From: Clostridia bacterium
GTDB taxonomy: Bacteria; Bacillota; Clostridia; Oscillospirales; Acutalibacteraceae
Assembly (NCBI GenBank): GCA_017543285.1
Contig: JAFYGK010000028.1
Span: forward strand, 62,001 to 126,000
DNA length: 64,000 bases
Reading direction: 5' to 3'
Below the pieces are notes generated by a model. It was given only the letters and a program-made list of their open reading frames with translations. It searched no databases and was not told the origin of the DNA. Position numbers and translations under genes: made by a program. How positions within the stretch are numbered: position 1 is the stretch's first letter; each line of letters starts with the position of its first letter. Below, piece by piece: positions 34,325-42,826 of the stretch.

Positions 34325-35518
34325 TCAATATGTGGGCGACAGGGGAGACTTTTTGCCTGAAATAAGATCACGGTAAATTCCCATTGCCTTTTCTGAAACA
34401 TGCAGGGTATCAAACTGCGAGGCAACATCAAGCAAATGCCCGGTCGTAAAATCTCCTGATCTGAGTCTTTTATACATCCTGCCTATTGCCTGTGCCATAT
34501 CGTCAACATCGTTGACGCTGCAAAGCTCTGCGCAGCTTTCGTCGAGGTATTCGTCCATACCGCCGTTTCTTGTGGAAATAACCGGCATTCCGGTTGCGAG
34601 AGCCTCTATCCCGGGTATGCCGAAGGTCTCCTTTTCACTTGCTACGATAAGGGCGTGGGCATCGTGATAATACGGTTCCAAATCGTCATGAGGAACCTGT
34701 CCCGCAAAGGTAACATGATCGCTCATTCCGCACTCGCTGACAGCATTTTTGTATATCTGACCGTAAAACCCGTCTCCTACAACGGTAAGATGAATATTCG
34801 GGACGAGTCCTGTTTCCATCGCCTTTTTCATAGCCTGAGCCATAAGGTCGATTCGCTTTCCGACACGAAGAGCGCATACACTGACCAGTTTTAACGTGTC
34901 GTCGGGAGCAGGACGCTCTATCGGAGAAAAAAGGGAAGTATCAACGAGATTGGGAAGCTGTTCGCATGGCACACCCTTTTCTTTGAAAGCGTCGAGCATA
35001 TATTTTGATACGCAGGTGCAGTATGCATGCTTTAAAACCGACTGCATAAAAGTCCCTTCCTTGCCGGAAAAATACCTTCTGAAATAGCTGGAATGTTCGG
35101 TCACGACAACGGGGACATTGATTTCCTTTGCAAGCTCTATCGAAGCATATCCGGCCGGAACGCAAACCTGCGCATGGATAACGTCGGGTTTTTCACACTG
35201 CTTTATATAGTCTTTATATGCTTTTTTTAGTTTTTTCGCATATCGCTTTGTCTGCCATGAAAAACTTACAGGCGAAACATTAAGCATTCTGTACCTGAAA
35301 ACACGATACCCGTTTTCGTCCTGCGCGGTCTTTTTTGTCATGGTTATATAGGATAGCAGTTTTTTGAGCGGTATGCGTTCAATAAAAATAACATTGACAT
35401 TCGCAGGCTGATGGCGGCTGAGCGCTTCGCAGAAATGCTGGTGGTATACGCCCATATTTTTGTCTTTACCGTAGGGCATCCACGTAGGGATGACCAAAAC
35501 ATTTAGTTTATCTTTCAT
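34325..35518 (-). CDS. GT4-family glycosyltransferase
   Basis: The 397-residue protein has a GT-B fold: N-terminal VLVIPTWMPYGKDKNMGVYHQHF, a mid-domain HAQVCVPAGYASIELA, and the C-terminal nucleotide-sugar motif EKETFGIPGIEALATGMPVIST with the E-x7-E pattern. No signal peptide; it should act at the cytoplasmic membrane face on cell-surface glycans, though donor and acceptor are unknown. ATG 35518 has CGGAG upstream. It lies 27 bases after gatB with no terminator between, so read-through from the T-box-controlled operon is likely. Confidence 0.88.
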   Translation of the reverse strand: MKDKLNVLVIPTWMPYGKDKNMGVYHQHFCEALSRHQPANVNVIFIERIPLKKLLSYITMTKKTAQDENGYRVFRYRMLNVSPVSFSWQTKRYAKKLKKAYKDYIKQCEKPDVIHAQVCVPAGYASIELAKEINVPVVVTEHSSYFRRYFSGKEGTFMQSVLKHAYCTCVSKYMLDAFKEKGVPCEQLPNLVDTSLFSPIERPAPDDTLKLVSVCALRVGKRIDLMAQAMKKAMETGLVPNIHLTVVGDGFYGQIYKNAVSECGMSDHVTFAGQVPHDDLEPYYHDAHALIVASEKETFGIPGIEALATGMPVISTRNGGMDEYLDESCAELCSVNDVDDMAQAIGRMYKRLRSGDFTTGHLLDVASQFDTLHVSEKAMGIYRDLISGKKSPLSPTY

Positions 35519-35545
35519 AATACAACTCCGTAAACATATCGGTTA

Positions 35546-36973
35546 TCAGCCGAGCGTCTTCCTTAACAGCTCGTTCACGGTCGCGGGATTTGCCTTGCCT
35601 TTCAGCTCCTTCATGCACTGACCGACGATATAGCCGAATGCCTTCTGCTTTCCGTTTTTATAATCGCTGACCGACTGAGGGTTATTCTCCAGCACTCTTG
35701 CAATAACCGATTCAACAGCGCCTTCGTCGTTCACCATTTCAAGGCCGTTGTCCTTTACATATTTCCCGCAGTCTTCGTTTTCATCGAATATGGCTTCAAG
35801 CACCTTTTTTGCCGTATTGCGGTTTATCTTTCCGTTATCAATAAGGCCAATCAGCTTTGACAGATTTTCCGGAGTCAGAACCATCTGCTTGGCTTCAATG
35901 GATTTTTCCTTTAACAGGCGGAATATATCGCCCATTATCCAGTTGGAAACCTCCTTGGGCTTACCGCAAACCGAAACAGCTTTCTCAAAAAAGTCAGCCA
36001 TGGCTTTTTCTTCGGTTATCATTCTGGCGTCGTATTCAGGCAGACCGTATTCCTTTTGATAGCGCTCGCGCTTTTCATGCGCAAGCTCTGGCTGCTCAGC
36101 CTTCAATCGCTCGATCCATTTGTCGGAAATCTCAATGGGAGGTAAATCCGGCTCCGGGAAGTAGCGGTAGTCATTGGCGTTTTCCTTGGAACGCATGGCA
36201 TAGCCGCGGCCGGCATTGTCATCCCAGCGGCGTGTCTCCTGTATTATCTCTTCTCCGTCTTCGATCGCTTCGATCTGACGCTCATATTCGGCGGCAATTG
36301 CGCGGGCAATCGCCTTAAAGGAGTTCAGGTTCTTTGTTTCAGTGCGTGTGCCGAATTTGTCCGAACCGATTGGACGCACCGACAGATTGACGTCGCAGCG
36401 CATTGAACCCTCCTGCATTTTGCAGTCGGAAATCTCCAGATACTCAAAGATTGATTTCAGCTTTTGAAGATAGGCTATAACTTCGTCAGCAGAACGAAAA
36501 TCCGGTTCGGATACAATTTCCAGGAGGGGTATTCCGCATCGGTTGTAGTCGCACAGAGTTACGTCCTCATGGGGATCGTGGATCAGTTTGCCGGCGTCTT
36601 CCTCCATATGGATTTCATGAATACCGATGGATTTTTCTCCGTTTTCGGTCTCGATATCGACATGGCCGTTCCGGCATATCGGCAGATAGAGCTGACTTAC
36701 CTGATAAGCCTTGGGCAGATCGGGATAAAAATAATTCTTGCGGTCGAATTTATTATACTGCGTTATCTCGCAGTTGGTTGCGATACCGACTCTGATTGCG
36801 TAATCGACCACCTTTTCATTCAGGACGGGCAGAACGCCGGGCAGACCGGTGCAGACCGGACAGCAGTGCGTGTTCGGTGCGCCGCCGAACTCGGTAGAGC
36901 AGGAGCAGAAGATCTTCGTTTTGGTAGAAAGCTCGACGTGAACCTCCAGACCGATTATCATCTCATATCGCAT
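35546..36973 (-). CDS. gatB: Asp-tRNA(Asn)/Glu-tRNA(Gln) amidotransferase subunit B
   Basis: tRNA-binding and kinase subunit of the GatCAB complex that converts Asp-tRNA(Asn) and/or Glu-tRNA(Gln) to the amide. The 475-residue protein starts YEMIIGLEVHVELSTKTK, with CCPVCTGLPGVLPVLN, the GFDRKNYFYPDLPK-like segment KFDRKNYFYPDLPKAYQ, and a helical YqeY-like tail. ATG overlaps the gatA stop by one base (TAATG) with AAAGGAG inside gatA. Third gene of the T-box operon. Confidence 0.97.
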   Translation of the reverse strand: MRYEMIIGLEVHVELSTKTKIFCSCSTEFGGAPNTHCCPVCTGLPGVLPVLNEKVVDYAIRVGIATNCEITQYNKFDRKNYFYPDLPKAYQVSQLYLPICRNGHVDIETENGEKSIGIHEIHMEEDAGKLIHDPHEDVTLCDYNRCGIPLLEIVSEPDFRSADEVIAYLQKLKSIFEYLEISDCKMQEGSMRCDVNLSVRPIGSDKFGTRTETKNLNSFKAIARAIAAEYERQIEAIEDGEEIIQETRRWDDNAGRGYAMRSKENANDYRYFPEPDLPPIEISDKWIERLKAEQPELAHEKRERYQKEYGLPEYDARMITEEKAMADFFEKAVSVCGKPKEVSNWIMGDIFRLLKEKSIEAKQMVLTPENLSKLIGLIDNGKINRNTAKKVLEAIFDENEDCGKYVKDNGLEMVNDEGAVESVIARVLENNPQSVSDYKNGKQKAFGYIVGQCMKELKGKANPATVNELLRKTLG

Positions 36974-38436
36974 TATTCCGCAGCTCCTTTCACCCTGTTA
37001 TGAAAATCTGTCGCCTGCTGGAAAGCGTATGCGGCATTGAGCAGGCGGTTTTCCTCAAAATGCCTTCCGATAAACTGTACGCCTATGGGCATACCGTTCG
37101 AACCAAATCCGCACGGAGCGACAAGGCCCGGCAGACCTGTAAGATTTACCGAAACGGTGTATATATCGGTCAGGTACATTTTGAGCGGATCGGAAAGGCT
37201 CTCACCAAGCTTCGGAGCCGTTGTCGGCGCGGTAGGGCCGAGGATCATATCGTATTTCAAAAATGCTTCGTCGTACGCTTTTTTGATGAGCGCCTTTATT
37301 TGCAATGCCTTTTTGTAGTATGCGTCATAATATCCGGAGGACAGCACAAAGTTGCCAAGCATTATTCTGCGCTTTACCTCCATACCGAAGCCTTCGCTTC
37401 TCGATTCAAGGTAAAGATCATATAGATCGGTGAATTTTTCGGAACGGTAGCCGTATTTTATTCCGTCGTAACGAGACAGATTTGATCCTGCCTCGGCGGC
37501 CGCAATGATGTAATAGGCGGGAATATAATAATCGACCATCGGCAGGTTAAATTCCTCGATCTCCGCTCCGAGCGATCGAAGGGTTTTTGCGGCGTTAAGC
37601 ACGCTTTCCTTTACATCGCCGTCAAGACCGTTGCCGAAGTATTCTCTCGGTATGCCGATTTTCAGCCCCTTAATGTCGCCGGTCAGCGAAGCCGATGCTT
37701 TGCCCGAATCAAAGGAAACGGAGGTGGAATCCCTGTCATCCTTGCCGGTTATGACGTCGAGAACGGCGGCAATATCCTCGGCGTTTTTTCCGATCGGGCC
37801 TATCTGATCAAGTGAAGATGCGTACGCAACAAGACCGTAGCGCGACACTGCGCCATAGGTCGGCTTTAAGCCGGTTACGCCGCAATAGGAGCAGGGCTGG
37901 CGTATCGAGCCGCCCGTGTCGCTGCCGAGAGTATAATATGCCTCGTTCAGCGCGACTGCCGCGGCGGAGCCGCCTGAGGATCCGCCGGGAACGCGTGAAT
38001 CGTCCCAGGGGTTTTTTGCGGCTCCGAAATATGAAGTTTCGCAGGTGGATCCCATGGCAAATTCGTCCATGTTGAGCTTTCCGAGAATGACCGCTCCGGC
38101 ATGATTCAGCTTTTCAACGACAGTCGCATTGTAAGGCGGCAGAAAATTTTCCAGCATTTTCGAACCGCAGGTGGTTTTCTTATTCATGACGCAGATATTG
38201 TCCTTTATGGCCATAGGAACTCCCGCTAACGGCGAAGAAAGCTCACCTGCGTCTATTTTCTTCTGTATCGCGTCGGCATAATCCAGCGCGTCGTCGAACA
38301 CGGTGATATATGCGTTGTATATTTTATCGGTTTCGGCAATTCTGTCAAGAACGGCCTGCGCCGCCTCGCGCACGCCTATTTCATGTTTCTTGATTTTATT
38401 GCCGAGCTCAAGAGCTGAAAGTCTGAGTATCTCCAT
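36973..38436 (-). CDS. gatA: Asp-tRNA(Asn)/Glu-tRNA(Gln) amidotransferase subunit A
   Basis: Amidase subunit of GatCAB that frees ammonia from glutamine. The 487-residue protein has the amidase-signature triad Lys78 (MAIKDN), cis-Ser153 (GGSSGGS) and Ser177 (GSDTGGSIRQP), plus GTKPTYG-like LKPTYGAVSRYGLVAYASS. AAAAGGAG lies upstream of ATG 38436; gatC ends 27 bases before. Together with gatB and gatC it forms the complete complex. Confidence 0.98.
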   Translation of the reverse strand: MEILRLSALELGNKIKKHEIGVREAAQAVLDRIAETDKIYNAYITVFDDALDYADAIQKKIDAGELSSPLAGVPMAIKDNICVMNKKTTCGSKMLENFLPPYNATVVEKLNHAGAVILGKLNMDEFAMGSTCETSYFGAAKNPWDDSRVPGGSSGGSAAAVALNEAYYTLGSDTGGSIRQPCSYCGVTGLKPTYGAVSRYGLVAYASSLDQIGPIGKNAEDIAAVLDVITGKDDRDSTSVSFDSGKASASLTGDIKGLKIGIPREYFGNGLDGDVKESVLNAAKTLRSLGAEIEEFNLPMVDYYIPAYYIIAAAEAGSNLSRYDGIKYGYRSEKFTDLYDLYLESRSEGFGMEVKRRIMLGNFVLSSGYYDAYYKKALQIKALIKKAYDEAFLKYDMILGPTAPTTAPKLGESLSDPLKMYLTDIYTVSVNLTGLPGLVAPCGFGSNGMPIGVQFIGRHFEENRLLNAAYAFQQATDFHNRVKGAAE

Positions 38437-38463
38437 ATATGCTTCTCCTTTTGAGTAGGTCTA

Positions 38464-38751
38464 TTATTCGACAGCCTTCGGCACCTTGAAACAGCCGTCC
38501 TTCTGTGCCGGCGCGTTTTGCAGCACAAGCTCTCTGTCCATCGACGGTTCTACGGTATCCTCGCGAAAGACATTCCGCACGTCGAACGCGTGGGACATGG
38601 CTTCTACTCCGGCGACGTCAAGCTCATTGAGCATCTCGATATAACCAATGATATTGCCCAGATCGCGTATCAGCCTTTCGCGCTCGCTTTCCTGAACCTT
38701 GAGACGCGATAGTGAGGCGACGTAATCGATAAGGCTGTTGTCTATTATCAT
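38464..38751 (-). CDS. gatC: Asp-tRNA(Asn)/Glu-tRNA(Gln) amidotransferase subunit C
   Basis: Small subunit that wraps around GatA and joins it to GatB. The 95-residue protein has the usual order: VASLSRLKV near the start, then LGNIIGYIEMLNELDVAGVEAMSH, and an R-x-D-x-V segment LREDTVEPS-like (FREDTVEPS). AGGAGG precedes ATG 38751. First gene of the operon behind a T-box leader. Confidence 0.95.
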   Translation of the reverse strand: MIIDNSLIDYVASLSRLKVQESERERLIRDLGNIIGYIEMLNELDVAGVEAMSHAFDVRNVFREDTVEPSMDRELVLQNAPAQKDGCFKVPKAVE

Positions 38752-38865
38752 ATGTAAACCTCCTTTTGGATGTTGTATTCCGGTGATCGGAAAATATACT
38801 CAAATCAAGAATGAATAAAAATACCGTTTAATCAGAACGTCTTCGTTTAAAAAATGATATAAAAT

Positions 38866-38897
38866 GAAAAAAGTCCGTCCCAATAAACGGGACGGAC
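38866..38897 (-). terminator. T-box-controlled terminator of gatCAB
   Basis: On the minus strand GTCCGTCCC (38897-38889) and GGGACGGAC (38881-38873) form a nine-pair stem with a seven-base loop, followed by six T residues (38872-38867). It directly follows the T-box sequence and is the terminator half of the attenuator. Confidence 0.9.
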
Positions 38898-39162
38898 AAA
38901 TAATATCCGCGGTACCACCCGACTTGCCGACGCCTTTGCCGACCGCTTGTCAGATACTTTACTGCAAAAAGCACAGTTAGTACAAAAACGCTTTAACGCT
39001 CGCCATGCGTGTTTACCTACCGCCGCACAGGTTTCGGAAAAACAGGCTCAAAAGTGTTCTTCATCTGCCATACCCTCCTGCACCGTCTCAGTCACGCGGC
39101 ACAATCCCTGTGAAGGCTCAATGCAGACTACTGCTCTTTATCGCTGCCTTTAGCTTTATTAC
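38898..39162 (-). promoter_or_regulatory. T-box riboswitch leader of gatCAB, probable Asn specificity
   Basis: The minus strand carries the antiterminator core GGGTGGTACCGCGG (38920-38907) just before a terminator, and upstream a stem I with AGAGCAGTAG-type 5' strand. The 3' side of stem I reads GAAG-AAC-ACTTTTGAGCC; aligned to the usual specifier-A-CTTTTGAGC pattern, the specifier codon is AAC (39058-39056), i.e. Asn. Uncharged tRNA(Asn) would stabilise the antiterminator and raise gatCAB expression. The T-box call is firm; the specifier reading is an alignment by eye. Confidence 0.9.
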
Positions 39163-39168
39163 ATAAAT

Positions 39169-39197
39169 ATAATATTATTTTTTGTTCGGTTTGTCAA
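39169..39197 (-). promoter_or_regulatory. Promoter of the gatCAB T-box leader
   Basis: On the minus strand a perfect TTGACA (39197-39192), 17-base spacer and TATTAT (39174-39169); start expected near 39162. Confidence 0.85.
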
Positions 39198-39251
39198 TAT
39201 ATTTTTTAACGCTTTAATTTGATGAATTTTGTGGTACCGAGGATTTTACGG

Positions 39252-39279
39252 TTGATTAATAATTGTAACCGTGTATAAT
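39252..39279 (+). promoter_or_regulatory. Promoter of rubrerythrin gene
   Basis: TTGATT at 39252-39257 and a perfect TATAAT at 39274-39279 with a 16-base spacer. The leader to ATG 39334 is about 48 bases. No PerR box was recognised. Confidence 0.7.
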
Positions 39280-39333
39280 ATAGTTAGGCTTGTATTATAG
39301 GCGGGCTGAGATTAAAGCGAAGGAGTTGTTTTA

Positions 39334-39876
39334 ATGTCTAACTTGAAAGGAACAAAAACAGAAGCCAATTTATGGACTGCTTTTGCGGGAGAATCGCAGG
39401 CAAGAAACAAGTACACATATTACGCTTCAGCGGCAAAAAAAGAAGGCTATGAGCAGTTAGCTGCAATTTTTCTCGAAACCGCTGACAACGAGAAGGAGCA
39501 TGCCAAGCTGTGGTTCAAGGCTCTGCACGGCGGAAAGGTTCCTTCTACCGTCGAAAACCTTAACGACGCGGCGGACGGCGAAAACTACGAATGGACAGAG
39601 ATGTACAGGGAATTTGCTCAGACGGCAAGAGAAGAGGGCTTTGAGGAAATCGCTGCGCAGATGGAGCTTGTCGGCAAGATCGAAAAGGAGCATGAGGAAA
39701 GATACCGCAAGCTGCTCGAAAATATCGAGAGCGACAGGGTGTTCATCCGTGAGGATGTGGTTATCTGGAAATGCAGAAACTGCGGACATATCCACATAGG
39801 AAAAGAGGCTCCCGAGCTGTGTCCTGCCTGTAAGCACCCGAGATCCTTCTTTGAAATCAAGTCAGAGAATTATTGA
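39334..39876 (+). CDS. Rubrerythrin
   Basis: Peroxide-reducing di-iron protein of anaerobes. The 180-residue protein has an N-terminal four-helix ferritin-like domain with iron ligands in [21 protein letters not shown] and IEKEHEERY, and a C-terminal rubredoxin-like domain with [10 protein letters not shown] and LCPACKHP. It takes electrons from NADH via other carriers and protects against H2O2. Single gene with its own promoter and terminator; AAGGAG precedes ATG 39334. It supports an anaerobic lifestyle. Confidence 0.96.
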   Translation: MSNLKGTKTEANLWTAFAGESQARNKYTYYASAAKKEGYEQLAAIFLETADNEKEHAKLWFKALHGGKVPSTVENLNDAADGENYEWTEMYREFAQTAREEGFEEIAAQMELVGKIEKEHEERYRKLLENIESDRVFIREDVVIWKCRNCGHIHIGKEAPELCPACKHPRSFFEIKSENY

Positions 39877-39897
39877 CAACAGTTTTATAAAAAAATC

Positions 39898-39938
39898 AAA
39901 AGCAGCAGCGGACCGCATTTTCAGCCGCTGCTGCTTTT
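39898..39938. terminator. Bidirectional terminator between rubrerythrin and prs
   Basis: AAAAGCAGCAGCGG (39898-39911) pairs with CCGCTGCTGCTTTT (39925-39938), 14 pairs, loop 13. The T and A runs at the stem base serve both strands of this convergent pair. Confidence 0.82.
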
Positions 39939-39953
39939 CGGTGTAACAAAAAA

Positions 39954-41219
39954 TCATTGATCGCTCTCGTTTGCCGCATCGATTTCATTTTGAGTGCGAA
40001 GACCCTTTCTGACGAGAAAGCTTTCGATCTTTTTCTTGGGATCGAGTATGGAGCTGATGGAAACGTCATGGTTGATGCGGTCTACAATAAATGACATGTA
40101 CTTTGACATATCTACCTCAACATACCAGTCTCTTGTTTTAAGCTCAGGCTGTCTGTATACGAGATTGGTTGTGAACGCCATATCAAAAAGGCCCTGTTCA
40201 AATGCCTTATCAAAGGCTTCGAGCCCGTTGCTGAAAAGGCCGAAGGCTGCGAGGAAGAAGATCCTGCGGGCGTTCATTTCCTTGAGCTTTTTTGCAATAC
40301 TGAGAACAGATTCTCCCGAGGATATCATATCGTCGGCAATGATGACGTCTTTTCCGCTGACATCCTCACCGAGATATTCATGAGCGACGATAGGATTGCG
40401 TCCGTTTACGATCCTGGAGTAGTCGCGTCTCTTATAAAACATTCCGAGGTTAATGTTAAGAACGGTGGAGTAATAGATGTTTCTCGTCATGGCTCCCTCA
40501 TCGGGGGAAATGACCATTATATGCTCTCTGTCAAGGCTGAGATCCGGAATATTATTGACCATAGCCTTTATCATCTGGTAATACGGCTGAACATTTTCAA
40601 AGCCGGCAAGCGGAATGGCGTTTTGCACTCTCGGATCGTGGGCGTCAAAGGTTATGATGTTTTCCACGCCCATAGAGGCCAGCTCATGCAGGCACATCGC
40701 GCTGTCAAGCGATTCTCTCGCGCTGCGTTTGTGCTGTCTTCCACAGTAGAGCATCGGCATTATCACTGTGATTCTTCTTGCTTTGCCGCCGGCGGCGTCA
40801 ATTATCCTCTTGAGGTCGGCAAAATGATCGTCGGGGCTCATTCGGTGCCATTCACCGTACATTCTGTATTTAACGCCATAATTGAAACAGTCGCAAATTA
40901 TAAAAAGGTCGCAGCCCCTGACCGTTTCCTTGATCAGTCCTTTTGCTTCGCCTGTGCTGAATCTGGAGCAGCAGGAATCAATGATATAATTATCCCTGAC
41001 ATAACCGACGAAAGCAATATCGTTCATATGCTTGCTGTTGCGTATCGTCCGGAACTCAGTGAGATACGAGCTGATTTTTTTTGCCAGATCCTCGCAGCCG
41101 GCCATGGCAATAATACCGAGCCTGCCCTTGGGAATGGTATTGATGTCCTCAACCGCGTTGGGTTCCGTCAGATTGGTGATCTGACAAACTTCTTTCGTTC
41201 CTGCGCCCAATTTTAACAT
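39954..41219 (-). CDS. Divergent ribose-phosphate pyrophosphokinase (PRPP synthetase)
   Basis: Makes PRPP from ribose 5-phosphate and ATP, a precursor for nucleotides and for the neighbouring histidine pathway. From ATG 41219 it has 421 residues, about 100 more than classical Prs. Family features are SRFSTGEAKGLIKETVRGCDLFII, FDAHDPRVQNAIP, the catalytic loop KRRDYSRIV, and the PRPP loop as IIADDMISSGES instead of VDDMIDTAGT. GAGGGG almost touches ATG 41219; TTG 41210, nine bases after that site, is an alternative start. It belongs to a long Prs-like clostridial subgroup, so kinetics may differ. Confidence 0.85.
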   Translation of the reverse strand: MLKLGAGTKEVCQITNLTEPNAVEDINTIPKGRLGIIAMAGCEDLAKKISSYLTEFRTIRNSKHMNDIAFVGYVRDNYIIDSCCSRFSTGEAKGLIKETVRGCDLFIICDCFNYGVKYRMYGEWHRMSPDDHFADLKRIIDAAGGKARRITVIMPMLYCGRQHKRSARESLDSAMCLHELASMGVENIITFDAHDPRVQNAIPLAGFENVQPYYQMIKAMVNNIPDLSLDREHIMVISPDEGAMTRNIYYSTVLNINLGMFYKRRDYSRIVNGRNPIVAHEYLGEDVSGKDVIIADDMISSGESVLSIAKKLKEMNARRIFFLAAFGLFSNGLEAFDKAFEQGLFDMAFTTNLVYRQPELKTRDWYVEVDMSKYMSFIVDRINHDVSISSILDPKKKIESFLVRKGLRTQNEIDAANESDQ

Positions 41220-41235
41220 CCCCCTCGTAAGACCG

Positions 41236-41265
41236 TTCGTATTTTTTGTCAATAATAAATACGAA
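41236..41265 (-). promoter_or_regulatory. Inverted repeat upstream of prs
   Basis: A perfect 9-base inverted repeat, TTCGTATTT (41236-41244) and AAATACGAA (41257-41265), spacer 12, lies 17 bases upstream of the prs ATG. It can be an operator in DNA or a hairpin in the mRNA leader close to the ribosome binding site. Confidence 0.45.
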
Positions 41266-41472
41266 AAATAAAGAACACCTTACTCATATTAATATTATTT
41301 TACATCATTTTTTAAAATTTGAAAAGGTGTAAGAATATTAAATAATTGGTTTTACATTCAACGCTATTTTGTATATAAAAACAAAATATTCCGCTATTTT
41401 ATGCAAGTATACAACATATAGTATATACTTTATATCAATCTGATATTACGTTTAGATGATCTTTCGTTAATA

Positions 41473-41501
41473 TTGACAATTCTAATTTAGTATGCTATCA
41501 T
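41473..41501 (+). promoter_or_regulatory. his operon promoter P1
   Basis: Perfect TTGACA (41473-41478), 17-base spacer, TATCAT (41496-41501). The spacer contains a repeat motif described separately. Confidence 0.75.
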
Positions 41502-41517
41502 ATTAGCACGCTAAATT
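41484..41517 (+). promoter_or_regulatory. Tandem near-palindromes in the his promoter (candidate operator)
   Basis: Two related elements, TTAGTATGCTA (41487-41497) and TTAGCACGCTAA (41503-41514), lie side by side inside an outer inverted repeat AATTTAG/CTAAATT (41484-41490, 41511-41517). They overlap the spacer and -10 of P1. This is the right place for a repressor of histidine synthesis, for example a HisR/YerC (TrpR-fold) regulator; the match to that family is not verified. Confidence 0.5.
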
Positions 41518-41519
41518 AT

Positions 41520-41556
41520 TTGACATAGTGACACAATAGTATTATATTATTATAAT
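41520..41556 (+). promoter_or_regulatory. his operon promoters P2/P3
   Basis: P2: perfect TTGACA (41520-41525), 17-base spacer, TATATT (41543-41548). P3: GTGACA (41528-41533), 17-base spacer, TATAAT (41551-41556). They overlap by 8 bases shift, so which is used cannot be told from sequence. ATG of hisZ is at 41590 with GAAAGGA upstream. Confidence 0.65.
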
Positions 41557-41589
41557 GAAAGTTCTATAATCTCGAAAGGATTTTTTCGG

Positions 41590-42825
41590 ATGAAAAGATA
41601 TTACAGGACTACTCCCGAGGGCACAAAGGATCTGCTTTTCAAGGAAAGCCTTTACCGCAGGCGCTGCGAGGCAAAGCTGCTTTCTCTTTTTACAAGACGC
41701 GGCTATAATGAGGTCAGCACGCCGGGTATAGAATTTTTTGACCTGTTCAACCTCAAAAACAGCGGCCTTGAGCAGGAACTGATGTATAAAATGACCGACA
41801 GCAAAGGCAGACTTCTTGTCATGCGTCCCGACAATACGCTGCCCATAGCCCGCCTCGTGGCAACTCGAATGCAAAACGCGTACATGCCGATACGTTTTCA
41901 TTATTGCCAGAGTGTTGCCGCAAGCAACTCTCTTTTGTCCGGCAAGCCGCATGAAACCCTTCAGGCAGGCGTCGAGCTTATCGGCGTAGACGGCATTATG
42001 CCCGACCTTGAGGTGATCAGGCTTGCCGCCGACTGCCTCTGCGAATGTTATATTGACGATTTTATGATTGAAATAGGCCATTCGGGGATTTACAGAGATA
42101 TAATATCAAGGCTCAGCATCAGTGATGACGACAAAAAGGAAATTAGAAATCTTGTTGAAGACAAAAGCTATTCCGCCCTCAATGATTATCTTGACTCGCT
42201 GGGCGAATGCGGAGACGTCGAGTCTCTGAAGAAGCTGCCGAAAATGTTCGGCGGAGAAGAAATATTTGATATTGCCGCCAGACAATGCTCACTGGAAAAC
42301 AACGAAAACCTCAATTATCTCCGCTCTATATACAAGGGTCTGTGCGCCATGGGGCTCAAGGACAAAATTATGGTTGACCTAAGTCTCGTACACCGCAACA
42401 ATTATTATTCTGGCGTTATCTTCCGCGGGTATGTTGAGGGATTCGGCGACACCGTCTTTTCGGGCGGACGTTACGACAATCTGCTGAACGAATTCAATCT
42501 CGATCTTCCCGCTACCGGCTTCGCCGTGAATGTGGACAGCCTTTCCAACCTTCTGCTGCGCCGCAACAGGAGGTTGTGGAGTATGAAAACGCCGGACTGC
42601 CTTGTTCACGCGATCAAAGGATTTGAAGCCAAAGCGCTTGATATTATATCAGCCGCCACAAAAGACTCCGACGACCGGCGCGTGTATATGGCAAGCACGT
42701 TCGACAGCGTGGAACAGGCAAAGAATTTTGCTGAGGAGCAGGGGATCCCAAAGCTGATTATCGTGGGAAAAACAACAGAAACAATTGATATTGCGGCGAA
42801 AGATAAAGACCGCCCCGGAGAATGA
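41590..42825 (+). CDS. hisZ: ATP phosphoribosyltransferase regulatory subunit HisZ
   Basis: Histidyl-tRNA-synthetase-like protein that pairs with short HisG and gives it activity and histidine feedback control. The 411-residue protein has class II motifs: TPEGTKDLLF at the start, LVMRPDNTLPIARLVATR (motif 2 region) and GFGDTVFSGGRYDNLL. It has no HxxxR-type aminoacylation set that I can see and has a short C-terminal domain. First gene of the his operon, overlapping spacing of one base with hisG (stop TGA then ATG 42827). Confidence 0.94.
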   Translation: MKRYYRTTPEGTKDLLFKESLYRRRCEAKLLSLFTRRGYNEVSTPGIEFFDLFNLKNSGLEQELMYKMTDSKGRLLVMRPDNTLPIARLVATRMQNAYMPIRFHYCQSVAASNSLLSGKPHETLQAGVELIGVDGIMPDLEVIRLAADCLCECYIDDFMIEIGHSGIYRDIISRLSISDDDKKEIRNLVEDKSYSALNDYLDSLGECGDVESLKKLPKMFGGEEIFDIAARQCSLENNENLNYLRSIYKGLCAMGLKDKIMVDLSLVHRNNYYSGVIFRGYVEGFGDTVFSGGRYDNLLNEFNLDLPATGFAVNVDSLSNLLLRRNRRLWSMKTPDCLVHAIKGFEAKALDIISAATKDSDDRRVYMASTFDSVEQAKNFAEEQGIPKLIIVGKTTETIDIAAKDKDRPGE

Positions 42826-42826
42826 T

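Larger units (their letters stand above)
41220..41589. other. AT-rich divergent region between prs and the his operon
   Basis: No gene is visible in this very AT-rich stretch. It holds promoters for hisZ (41473-41556), repeat motifs at 41484-41517, an inverted repeat beside prs (41236-41265), a second loose pair AAGTATA/TATACTT (41405-41411, 41424-41430) and ACACCTT/AAGGTGT (41275-41281, 41324-41330). Several weak minus-strand promoters are possible, for example TTTTCA-N17-TAAAAT around 41288-41320. Confidence 0.5.

Noticed and set aside
38870-39160. Small plus-strand frame across the T-box leader as a gene
   Set aside because: The region is a T-box leader read on the minus strand; the frame is a shadow.
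41400-41470. TATA-rich repeats as a possible replication origin or phage site
   Set aside because: No DnaA boxes, iterons or integrase are present; AT-rich promoter DNA explains it.
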